Source: Bacteroidales bacterium
GTDB taxonomy: Bacteria > Bacteroidota > Bacteroidia > Bacteroidales > UBA932
DNA: 64,000 nt
Direction of reading: 5' to 3'
NCBI GenBank assembly: GCA_017427385.1
Contig: JAFRSW010000004.1
Span: 1 to 64,000, forward strand
The position numbers were made by a program, and so were the translations under genes. Shown piece by piece: positions 44,678 through 52,692 of the stretch; the stretch's first letter is position 1; each line of letters begins with the position of its first letter. The notes beneath the pieces were generated by a model. The model was not told the DNA's origin. It did not search any database and was given only the letters and a program-made list of their open reading frames with translations.

Positions 44678-47380
44678 ATGAAAAGATATCTTGCCATATT
44701 GCTTCTGCTGCTTTCATGGGGCCTGGGCGCCATGGAAGGCAGGTTTGTCAATTATGGCAGTGCCGAGGGGCTGCCGTCCGGCAGTGTGTATGCTGTCACG
44801 CAGGATGCCGACGGCGCCCTGTGGATTGGCACCCGCAACGGCCTGTGCCGTTTTGACGGCACTCGGTTCAAAGTCTGGAAGGAGTTCGGACGCGTGAACG
44901 CCCTGGCCGTGGACCGTGAGAACAGGCTCTGGGTCGGGACGACGGAAGGGGTTTCAGTGAGATGTCCCGACGGCATCGTGCAGGAAGGCCCGTCCGGCCT
45001 GGTACGTGCGCTCTTTGCAGACCAGGAGGGCCACGTGTGGGCTACTGTCGGGGATTCCCTGATGCTGAAGATGAGCTTCGCCGACGGGATAAAAACGGAA
45101 AACGGTTTCTGGTACGACAAGCGGGACCACGAAGGAGATTATCCCTATTTCCAGATATATGAGGCTTCCGACGGCAATCTTTGGCTGGGAGGGCGCCTGG
45201 TGCGAATGCAGTACATTGCCGACAGGCTGGCCCCGGAAGTCATCCACCCCTTCGGAAACGGTGGTTTCTGCCCCGGCAGTTATGCGGAAACCGCTGGATC
45301 CCTCTTTCTCTTCGATGACCATACTTCCATACTATATACTTATGAAAACGGGGCTCTCATCCCACACGGCCGTCTGCCGATAGCCCACGCGCGGCTTCTC
45401 ACAGACAGCAAGGGTCGTTTATGGGCCGCCGGCTCTTACGGCCTCGGCCTTGTAGATACGGAGAAACCGGAGAAAACCGCGGTATATAAAACGGCCTCCA
45501 ATGAACTCTACTGCATATTCGAGGACCGCCAGGGCAATATCTGGGTTGGCGGGGACAACGGCCTTTCCGTCCTGTGCCCGGCCCTGCAGCAGGTGCGTAT
45601 GGTATCTTCGGACAATGTTACAGCACTGATGGAAGACCACGCTGGCAAACTTTGGATAGGCACGGCGGACAAACGCGTTTCCTGCCTTTATGAAGATAGC
45701 TCGGGCACTGTCTATGTCGGCCTTTGGAACAATACCGGATGGGAAGTCTGGAAGAATGGCCGTATGCATAAGGAGCGCCTCGCCGGACCTACTCCCAGGG
45801 AGCAGTGGCCTTCGTCGTCAGAAAGCTATGACGGCGCAAACTGGATATCCGATTTCCTGGAAGACAGCCACGGACGCTTCTGGGTAGTAACCTGGGAAGG
45901 CGTGGGCCTGAACGAATGGGACCGGAAGGCCGGGAAGGCCTTGCCCGCCCGCTGGTTGAGCCCCTTCCGTTATCCGACTCCGCAGATTGATTCAAGCATC
46001 TACCTGAGTTCGCGTCTGGGCAGCCGGCTGATAGAAGATTCTGCAGGCAATCTGGTATATGGCACCACGGAGGCCGGCCTGAATGTCATTGATGCGAATA
46101 CCGGTCTTGTAACGAAATACTATAAAGGCAACTCTGCCATCCCTGATGATTATGTGACCGACCTGTGCATCTCACCTGATGGAACCATCTGGGCAGCGAC
46201 GCGAAGAGGCCTCTGGAGCCTATCCGGACAGCATTTCCTGGACGGTATGCTGGTGCAGTCCGTTGAGGCTGATGCGCGTGGCAGGCTCTGGGCCGGCACG
46301 GAGGACGGGCTTTTCTTCGTCGATACCGACGGTTCCGTCGGCCGTGTTGGCAAAGGCCTTGGTTTCCCTTCGGATATTTACGGAGAACACGTTTCCTGCA
46401 AGCTTGCCGATGGATGTCTGGCTTTTGGCGGAGTGGATGGTGCGGCCGTCTTCCATCCTGACAGCCTGCTCGCCATCGATGCCCGCGCCAACCTTCCTCT
46501 TGCTCCTATGGTGCATCACAGATACAGGATAAACTCCGGAGAGTGGATTGACGAGATCTTTACCGGATTTCCGGAGAACCTGATGCCCGGCCGGTACATC
46601 CTCGAGACGCAAAACTCGGACGTCTTCGAGCGCTGGGACGATGCCACGATCGAGAAAAGCGTAGTCCGCATCCGCCCTCCGCTGCTGCTCCGCTGGCCGT
46701 TCATCCTCCTGTACCTGTTGCTGCTCGGCGGGGCCGCCTGGCTGTTCATCCGCTATCGGGAAAACCGTCAGCGGGCGCTGGTGCTGCAGGAAGAGCTGGA
46801 CACCCGCAACCGCTTCTTCGGCATCATCTCCCACGACCTGCGCAACCCCGTTTCCGGGATACGGACACTGGCTTCTTCGCTGGAGGATGCCCCGGAAAGC
46901 AAGCTCCGCGAAGGGATTAAGGCGATCGACGCTGCGGCAGAGCAGACATCCGCCCTGCTGGAGAACCTGCTCATGTGGTCCGTGAGCCAGAAGGGGGTGC
47001 TGCGCCCGGTGATGCGGGAGGTGTTCCTGGAAGACGTCGTCCGCGAAGCCGTTGGCACGATGAAAGTGGCCGTCACCGTGCCGGAAGGGCTCACCATAAC
47101 CACCGATCCCAACATGCTCGCCACATGCATCCGCAACCTGCTGGACAACGCCGTCCGCTTCTCGCCCGAGGAGGGCTCGGTGCGGCTGGAGGCATCTCCC
47201 GAAAGGATAGTCATCAGCGACCGGGGGCCGGGGATGGAGCCGGAGATGCTGCACACCCTGTCCCGCCCGGGGCATCTGGGGCTGATGATAACGCGGGAAC
47301 TGCTCGATAAACTCGGCGGCAGCCTGTCTGCCCGGAACCTCCCCAAAGGAGGATGCGAAGTAACCATACACCTGTCATGA
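44678..47380 (+). CDS. Sensor histidine kinase with periplasmic two-component propellers
   Basis: The 900-residue protein has a signal peptide, then two-component-propeller (Reg_prop) repeats (DGALWIGTRNGLCRFDG, RLWVGTTEGVSV, GNIWVGGDNGLSVL, RLWAGTEDGLFFV), a short Y_Y_Y-type module (about 605-665), one membrane helix (about 668-690), and a kinase core: H-box ISHDLRNP (His about 718), N-box CIRNLLDNAVRFSPE, G1 ISDRGPGME, and a shortened G2. Unlike Bacteroides hybrid systems it has no receiver or AraC domain. The response regulator is a separate gene overlapping the stop (ATGA). It likely senses a carbohydrate or envelope signal. Confidence 0.93.
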   Translation: MKRYLAILLLLLSWGLGAMEGRFVNYGSAEGLPSGSVYAVTQDADGALWIGTRNGLCRFDGTRFKVWKEFGRVNALAVDRENRLWVGTTEGVSVRCPDGIVQEGPSGLVRALFADQEGHVWATVGDSLMLKMSFADGIKTENGFWYDKRDHEGDYPYFQIYEASDGNLWLGGRLVRMQYIADRLAPEVIHPFGNGGFCPGSYAETAGSLFLFDDHTSILYTYENGALIPHGRLPIAHARLLTDSKGRLWAAGSYGLGLVDTEKPEKTAVYKTASNELYCIFEDRQGNIWVGGDNGLSVLCPALQQVRMVSSDNVTALMEDHAGKLWIGTADKRVSCLYEDSSGTVYVGLWNNTGWEVWKNGRMHKERLAGPTPREQWPSSSESYDGANWISDFLEDSHGRFWVVTWEGVGLNEWDRKAGKALPARWLSPFRYPTPQIDSSIYLSSRLGSRLIEDSAGNLVYGTTEAGLNVIDANTGLVTKYYKGNSAIPDDYVTDLCISPDGTIWAATRRGLWSLSGQHFLDGMLVQSVEADARGRLWAGTEDGLFFVDTDGSVGRVGKGLGFPSDIYGEHVSCKLADGCLAFGGVDGAAVFHPDSLLAIDARANLPLAPMVHHRYRINSGEWIDEIFTGFPENLMPGRYILETQNSDVFERWDDATIEKSVVRIRPPLLLRWPFILLYLLLLGGAAWLFIRYRENRQRALVLQEELDTRNRFFGIISHDLRNPVSGIRTLASSLEDAPESKLREGIKAIDAAAEQTSALLENLLMWSVSQKGVLRPVMREVFLEDVVREAVGTMKVAVTVPEGLTITTDPNMLATCIRNLLDNAVRFSPEEGSVRLEASPERIVISDRGPGMEPEMLHTLSRPGHLGLMITRELLDKLGGSLSARNLPKGGCEVTIHLS

Positions 47381-48033
47381 TAAACGTACTGCTTGTTGAG
47401 GATTCCACCGTATTTGCCATGGGGCTGAAGATGGCCCTGGAGGGCCGCTCCGACGTGGGGCTGGCCGCGCATGTTCTGACTTCCGGCTCCGCCGTAGCCT
47501 ATCTGAACGCACATCCAGAGGTGGATGTGGCAGTTGTGGATATTACCCTGGAGCAGCAGACGGACGGCCTTACCCTGCTGGGCATCCTGCGTGAAGCGTT
47601 CCCGCACGTGGCGGCGCTGGTTCTGTCGCACTACAAAACGCCCGCATACATCATACAGTCAATAACTTATGGTGCACGTGGCTATCTTGCCAAGGACTCC
47701 GCACCGTCGGAGATTGCCGATGCAATCGTAAAGGCTTTCGCCGGTGACTGCGTGTTCTTCGGCGATACCCTGCCAGTGAAGGAGATAACCAGGCTGTTCG
47801 GAGGGGAAGAGAAGGTGCAGGCGCGGCGTCCGCAGAATCTTTCGCCGAAGGAACTGGAAGTGTTGCAGTTAGTTACGTCCGGCTACAGCAACGCCCAGAT
47901 AGCGGCCGCGATGGGAGTGGCGACAACTACTGTCGACAGCTATAAGGAGCGCATCAAGGCCAAATTCGGCCTGGACACGATCGTGGAATGCGTTGCCAGT
48001 GCCGTTGAGGCTGAGCTAGTTACCACCCGCTGA
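47377..48033 (+). CDS. NarL/FixJ-family response regulator
   Basis: The 218-residue regulator has a receiver domain with acidic pocket (VEDS), phospho-acceptor Asp55 (VAVVDITLE), Ser/Thr (VLSHYK) and Lys (LAKDS), and a LuxR-type helix-turn-helix (about 155-205; NLSPKELEVLQLVTSGYSNAQIAA as two motifs, then VATTTVDSYKERIKAKF). It is coupled to the kinase by ATGA at 47377-47380. NarL-type proteins bind inverted repeats of about 20 bp, so the palindromes at 44605 and 51973 are natural target candidates. Confidence 0.93.
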   Translation: MINVLLVEDSTVFAMGLKMALEGRSDVGLAAHVLTSGSAVAYLNAHPEVDVAVVDITLEQQTDGLTLLGILREAFPHVAALVLSHYKTPAYIIQSITYGARGYLAKDSAPSEIADAIVKAFAGDCVFFGDTLPVKEITRLFGGEEKVQARRPQNLSPKELEVLQLVTSGYSNAQIAAAMGVATTTVDSYKERIKAKFGLDTIVECVASAVEAELVTTR

Positions 48034-48039
48034 CCGTGA

Positions 48040-48070
48040 TTGCTTTAGCAAGAATAATTTTATAACTTTG
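48040..48070 (+). promoter_or_regulatory. Promoter of the lipocalin-like gene
   Basis: TTG (48040-48042), 20 nt, then the -7 box TAACTTTG (48063-48070); ATG at 48090. Confidence 0.65.
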
Positions 48071-48089
48071 TGAATCAAACAGATATCTT

Positions 48090-48677
48090 ATGAAAAGAAT
48101 TCTTGCAATTTTGACGGCCGCCCTCGCGCTGATGGCCGTATCCTGCGAAGGGAACAAATCAGACGACGATGACGATGATACCATCGAAGTAACCGAGGCA
48201 AACCTCCAAGGCACATGGGAAGGTGCCGTAGAGCATGATTTCGCCCAGGGCTATCCACAGAGGTGGCGGATCCAGATTAATGGAAAGGAGTATACCACTT
48301 GGCATACCCACCAGACGGCAGGCACCACATATGATGAAGTGCAGGGCCTCAAGACCGTGGGCAACAAAGAAAAGGGCACATGGGCTTATGCCGACGGGGT
48401 CCTCACCCTCACCCCCAAGGAACAGTATGCATCATACTACCAGAAGATGAATCCCGATTATTCACTCAGTGGGAACGTTTATTATGAGTACAATGAGGAA
48501 ACCATGGAAGCGGTCCAATGGTATGTGACTCCTCAGTCCATCATCGAAAGCGGCGTAGAAAGTGATACTGCCGAAGGTTCTGATTGGTACATTTCCAGGT
48601 GGAAGAACGTCGTGCTGACCAAGACCGCGCTTACCATCAAGATCAACAGGGACACCTTCGTACTGGAAAAGAAATAG
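48090..48677 (+). CDS. Lipocalin-like lipoprotein
   Basis: The 195-residue protein has signal and lipobox (MAVSC), an Asp-rich linker (SDDDDDDTIE), and a lipocalin-type opening LQGTWEG with later strands (KGTWAYADGVLTLTP). The role is unknown; small beta-barrel ligand binding is typical of the fold. It ends 1 nt before the next gene, so it forms an operon with the membrane-bound LuxR-type regulator, and it may provide its periplasmic input. Confidence 0.75.
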   Translation: MKRILAILTAALALMAVSCEGNKSDDDDDDTIEVTEANLQGTWEGAVEHDFAQGYPQRWRIQINGKEYTTWHTHQTAGTTYDEVQGLKTVGNKEKGTWAYADGVLTLTPKEQYASYYQKMNPDYSLSGNVYYEYNEETMEAVQWYVTPQSIIESGVESDTAEGSDWYISRWKNVVLTKTALTIKINRDTFVLEKK

Positions 48678-48678
48678 A

Positions 48679-50064
48679 ATGATCCTTCGTAAAGGGTTAC
48701 TGCTAATTCTTGCATGGGGGCTTGCAATGTCGGCTGCCTCCTGTGGCGGTACTGCTTCGAATGAAGAGTCCTGGCAATCCCTGCTTTCGGAGAGCCGACA
48801 CTTCGCCGCTCTCAAGCAGTGGGAATCCGCGACGGATTATGCCATCAAGGCATTGTCTTCCAATAATCTGGATGATGGCGCCAAATCCTTGGTGCTGAGT
48901 CATCTGGCTTCTATCGACATAATGACTTGGCGCGATGCCCAGGGGTGGGAACACGCCGTTGAGGCGGAACGTCTTGCCCGAGATGCCGGAACAGACACTC
49001 TTATAGCTACCGCTCTTCTTCAAAAGGGCCGGCTTCAGTTATGCGGAGCCATCACCCAGGGCGAGGCCCAGGACGCCGAGGCCCTGGAAACACTTCAGGA
49101 AGCCATGTCCCTCGCTTCCGGCAGTCCCTCCCTTCAGGCGGATATCCTTCTTCAGATGAGCCAGGCTTATATCGGACTGAATCGTTTCAGAAGCCCTATA
49201 GACACAAAGATATATGCTGAGGCGGGCCGGTGTATCGACCGTGCCGTTGCCGTGTCGAAGGACTCGGCTTTCGTCTCAAAAGCCCTGCCCTATTGGATAC
49301 GCTGGTATCGCCAGGGAGGAGCCTGGCAAGATGGCATAGCATGCTGCAAGAGTGTTCTCGAAAGTTTAGGCAAAGAGGATTTCCTGATGCAGAGCCAGTG
49401 CTGGAACAACCTGGTGATGCTCTATGCGCAGGCAGGAGACGTGGAAGGTGCGGCCACGGCTCATCAGCAGTATGTGTATGCCATGGAGTATTACATGCAG
49501 CAGAAGGCTGATGAGCGCTTGCAGGAAATGGAAACCCGCTACGAAAGCTCCCTCAAGGAAGCCCGCATCTCAAGGATGCGAATCGTGATGATCGCACTCA
49601 TCATCCTTGCTATCACTTTAGTAATAATGATAGTTGTCTCCCAGGCTTATATTCGGGGAATAGTTGCATCGGACCGTGGTAAGGAACAGCTTCTGCGGCT
49701 TATCTCAAAGGATCTTGCCAATCCTCAGCCGGGAGATTCCCCCGTTCCGGACAGTGCTACAATCCGTGCCCGCTGCCGGGAGCTTCTGGGAGAGGAAGAT
49801 GGCGGCATTGCCAATGATATCGCCTCCTACATCACAGGCCTTGCCGATGAGCGCTCCCGCCGTGTAAAAGAATTCGGCCTTACCGCCCGTGAAATAGAAG
49901 TGATACGTCTCAGCGCCGAAGGCCTTTCCGCTGCAGGTATCGCGGAGCGCCTCCACGTGAGCGTTTACACCGTAAAGAACCACAAACAGAACATCTATCT
50001 AAAGATGGACGTGCGCAGCAATGCTGAGATGCTGCGCCTTGCAAATGAACTTGGGATAGTATAA
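48679..50064 (+). CDS. Membrane-bound TPR/LuxR-type one-component regulator
   Basis: The 461-residue protein has an N-terminal signal with lipobox-like AASC (Cys22), a TPR-like helical domain (about 30-290), a membrane helix (about 297-322, IVMIALIILAITLVIMIVV), and a cytoplasmic part ending in a LuxR HTH (about 395-455; FGLTAREIEVIRLSAEGLSAAG, VSVYTVKNHKQNIYLKM). It therefore can bind DNA from the membrane while its TPR domain faces the periplasm. Known relatives in Bacteroidota have the same layout. It directly follows a lipocalin-like gene. Confidence 0.85.
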   Translation: MILRKGLLLILAWGLAMSAASCGGTASNEESWQSLLSESRHFAALKQWESATDYAIKALSSNNLDDGAKSLVLSHLASIDIMTWRDAQGWEHAVEAERLARDAGTDTLIATALLQKGRLQLCGAITQGEAQDAEALETLQEAMSLASGSPSLQADILLQMSQAYIGLNRFRSPIDTKIYAEAGRCIDRAVAVSKDSAFVSKALPYWIRWYRQGGAWQDGIACCKSVLESLGKEDFLMQSQCWNNLVMLYAQAGDVEGAATAHQQYVYAMEYYMQQKADERLQEMETRYESSLKEARISRMRIVMIALIILAITLVIMIVVSQAYIRGIVASDRGKEQLLRLISKDLANPQPGDSPVPDSATIRARCRELLGEEDGGIANDIASYITGLADERSRRVKEFGLTAREIEVIRLSAEGLSAAGIAERLHVSVYTVKNHKQNIYLKMDVRSNAEMLRLANELGIV

Positions 50065-50139
50065 AATAGTGCTTTTGTACTATAAAACCAGAGTGATTAT
50101 TGCCGATATTCGTGGCTGGAAACAACCATAATCGACAAT

Positions 50140-51915
50140 ATGATCAAGAGATTCTTTTCTGCCCTTGCGGCAATTGCTCTGCTCGCCGTTCCGGCGTGTG
50201 ACGAGCTTGAAAAAGCGCTGAATGAGGAAATCCCCTGCACATCCATCATTTTCGATGAGCCTACTTTCATGATGACTGTGGGAGAAACAAAAACCCTTCC
50301 TGTGACTGTAGAGCCGGCGAATACCACGGACAAGTTGGAGTGGTCCTCCAGTGATGAAGAAACAGTTTCCATAACAGACGGTGTGGCGACTGCAAAACAG
50401 GAAGGTATCGCTTCCATTACTGTTAAGGCCGGTAATCAACTGGCAGGGTGCCGTATCGTGGTCCAAAAGGCGCAGGGTAGCGAAGGTGGAGGTGATGGCA
50501 AGATAGAAGTAACTGAAATACAGCTCAATAAAACGGAGATTACCGTTGTAACTGGGCTGAGCGAGCAGCTTGAAGTCGTGAAGCTTCTACCCGAAAACGC
50601 CACTGAAAAAACCGTTGTCTGGGAGAGCGACAATACCGATATAGCTCTTGTCATACCCCAGGATGCAACTGTAAATGGCGTCTTCTACAAGGGCGGAAGA
50701 GTCACCGGAAAGAATCCGGGCACTACCATCGTCCGCGCACTCGCCGGCGTTGCAAAGGCTGAATGCAAGGTGACCGTCACTTCCGGAGGTTCCGTAACCA
50801 TTGAAAGCCTTTCCATCGATCCTTCACCGATAAGCCTTGCCATAGACGAAGAAAAGATATTGACGGCAGTAGTCACTCCTTCCAATGCCAAGGCGGAAGT
50901 CGTGTGGAAGATCGATAACGAGAAGATTGCTGCTGTAGGATCTATCAATGAGAAGCAGGCCAAGGTACAGGGTCTTTCGGCAGGCAAGGCAACCGTAACT
51001 GCAACTGCCGGTGGCAAGTCCGCTACCTGTGAGGTTACCGTGACCGGCGGATCCGGGAATGTACAGGTTCAGTCGATAACGCTTGACAAGACCACTCTTA
51101 AGCTCGAGGTCGGCCAGTCTGCACAGATCACTGCTACGGTCCTGCCCGAAAACGCTCACGACAAGAGTATAATATGGACCACTACGGATCCTTATAATGC
51201 ATATGTCAATGGCGGCAAGGTAACAGGCTATGGTGTTTGTGAGGCAACGATTACGGCTACAAGCGTGAGTAATCCCCAGGTGACGGCAACCTGCAAAGTA
51301 AGCATAGTAGCTGCAGGAAGCGGAGGCGGAGGCGGTGAAACCGGAATTGAAGCTGTGGATCTTGGCCTGCCGAGCGGATTGAAGTGGGGTTCGATGAACG
51401 TTGGAGCTTCGAAGCCCGAGGACTACGGCAACCATTATGCCTGGGGTGAGACAGAAACAAAAACAAAGTATACGACGTCCAACTATAAGTTCGGGCCGGT
51501 TAAGTACAGCGAAATAACACTGTATTCCAAGTATGAGACCAAACAGGGTGGCGATAAGAAAACTGTGCTGGAGGCAGAAGATGATGCTGCAAGTGCGAAT
51601 CTTGGCAATGGCTGGCGAATGGCTACTTTTGCAGAGTGGAAAGAACTGCGTGAGTCTTGCACGTGGACATGGACGCAGCGGAATGGCATCAATGGAATGC
51701 TGGTGACAGGCCCGAACGGCAAGAGCATCTTCCTTCCCGCTTCAGGCGTCTTCCAGAGCAGCCTGGGCAAGAAGGGCACCTACGGAAGCTACTGGACATC
51801 TACGCTCGCATCGGCAGAAGGAATGGCAAATGCCGTAGACTTCTATTCCGGCGGTAATGACAAAGCCCTCATTGATCGTTCAACCGGACTTTCCGTGCGT
51901 CCCGTCAAGAATTAA
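50140..51915 (+). CDS. Surface lipoprotein with four Big_2 Ig-like domains and a C-terminal FSMPD-type domain
   Basis: The 591-residue protein has SPII signal (LLAVPAC). Four bacterial Ig-like (Big_2) domains lie at about 30-110, 120-215, 225-305 and 310-395, each with the pattern ...G....L.....P.NA....V.W.S.......V......G...G.A.ITA (GKATVTATAGGKSATCEVTV). After a Gly-rich linker (about 396-405), residues 410-591 match a Fibrobacter-major-paralogous-domain/DUF1566 fold (VDLGLPSGLKWGSMNVGA, YHYAWGE..., GWRMATFAEWKEL, YWTST, GLSVRPVKN). It is probably an adhesin or cell-wall-associated glycan binder. It ends in a strong terminator. Confidence 0.85.
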   Translation: MIKRFFSALAAIALLAVPACDELEKALNEEIPCTSIIFDEPTFMMTVGETKTLPVTVEPANTTDKLEWSSSDEETVSITDGVATAKQEGIASITVKAGNQLAGCRIVVQKAQGSEGGGDGKIEVTEIQLNKTEITVVTGLSEQLEVVKLLPENATEKTVVWESDNTDIALVIPQDATVNGVFYKGGRVTGKNPGTTIVRALAGVAKAECKVTVTSGGSVTIESLSIDPSPISLAIDEEKILTAVVTPSNAKAEVVWKIDNEKIAAVGSINEKQAKVQGLSAGKATVTATAGGKSATCEVTVTGGSGNVQVQSITLDKTTLKLEVGQSAQITATVLPENAHDKSIIWTTTDPYNAYVNGGKVTGYGVCEATITATSVSNPQVTATCKVSIVAAGSGGGGGETGIEAVDLGLPSGLKWGSMNVGASKPEDYGNHYAWGETETKTKYTTSNYKFGPVKYSEITLYSKYETKQGGDKKTVLEAEDDAASANLGNGWRMATFAEWKELRESCTWTWTQRNGINGMLVTGPNGKSIFLPASGVFQSSLGKKGTYGSYWTSTLASAEGMANAVDFYSGGNDKALIDRSTGLSVRPVKN

Positions 51916-51931
51916 TGCTTGCGCTCAATAG

Positions 51932-51967
51932 AAAAACAGCCCGCAGATCAACCTGCGGGCTGTTTTT
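51932..51967 (+). terminator. Intrinsic terminator after the Big_2 lipoprotein
   Basis: Perfect stem CAGCCCGCAG / CTGCGGGCTG, loop ATCAAC, with a T-run; an A-run precedes it. Confidence 0.92.
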
Positions 51968-51972
51968 GTGTT

Positions 51973-52020
51973 TTGTGGTGGATTTCACCACAAGAAAGTT
52001 GCTGCGATGGGCTACCTTTG
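51973..52020 (+). promoter_or_regulatory. Promoter with palindromic operator, second copy
   Basis: TTGTGGTG (51973-51980) and CACCACAA (51986-51993) around GATTT form the same palindrome as at 44605-44625, in the opposite reading sense; identity extends to at least 24 nt. The -7 box TACCTTTG (52013-52020) begins 19 nt after the palindrome, exactly the spacing seen at the first copy. Confidence 0.78.
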
Positions 52021-52038
52021 CGGAAAACACGTACGCGT

Positions 52039-52686
52039 ATGAAAAAGATACTGATCATTCTTTTTGCATTCCTGTCCTTTTCCGTCACAAGGGCTTCCGC
52101 CCAGCTCGGCTTCGATTTCGGAATGAACTTCGAATTCATGAGCCGCGAGGCGCCAGAAGGATACAGGGCCAGCGGCTTCGGCATGGGTCCCTATGCTGGC
52201 ATTATTTACGGAATCCCCGTGAGCATGTCGAGCATGGTGTGTATGGGGCTGAACTACAAGTTCGACCTCATTTTCGGCGCTCCGGGTGCCACGTGGGATG
52301 ATTACCTGCTGGATCCTATAGCCTTGATGAACTCCGATGCGGACATCAAGGAACAGCATCTGCAGGTCCCGGTTACGTTTATCAAAAACCTCGGGATCTT
52401 CAACTATAGCGTCGGGCCGGTATTCGACTACTGCCTTTCAGCAAAGATTAGCAACGGTCATGTCAGCTGGCCTGCCAAGGACGAAAAAGGTGTGAACGTG
52501 GATATGGACAGCATCAAGGATTTCGGCATGAAGCCGTTCAATGTCTATCTCAAAGCCGGAGCCGGAATAGGGCTCAAGGCATTCGCTATGAACCTTACAG
52601 TCTCCTATGGATTGTTAGACTTGTCGCCGGACGGCACGGGCCTTCGCCGCTGGGCCGCAGGCATGGATATGCACCTCGTTTTTTAG
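52039..52686 (+). CDS. Outer-membrane beta-barrel protein
   Basis: The 215-residue protein starts at MKKILIILFAFLSFSVTRASAQ (SPI signal). Strands such as GFDFGMNFEFMSR, CMGLNYKFDLIFGA and GLKAFAMNLTVSYGLL, with a final VF, fit the OmpW/PorT-like barrel group. ATG 52039 is chosen because it is the only start that gives a signal and follows the -7 box; the frame is open upstream through the promoter. It heads the operon 52039-54878 under the palindromic operator. Confidence 0.85.
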   Translation: MKKILIILFAFLSFSVTRASAQLGFDFGMNFEFMSREAPEGYRASGFGMGPYAGIIYGIPVSMSSMVCMGLNYKFDLIFGAPGATWDDYLLDPIALMNSDADIKEQHLQVPVTFIKNLGIFNYSVGPVFDYCLSAKISNGHVSWPAKDEKGVNVDMDSIKDFGMKPFNVYLKAGAGIGLKAFAMNLTVSYGLLDLSPDGTGLRRWAAGMDMHLVF

Positions 52687-52692
52687 CTTCTT

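Noticed and set aside
48679-50064. Histidine kinase
   Set aside because: There is a membrane helix and TPR region, but no H-box, N-box or G-box; the C-terminus is a LuxR-type HTH.
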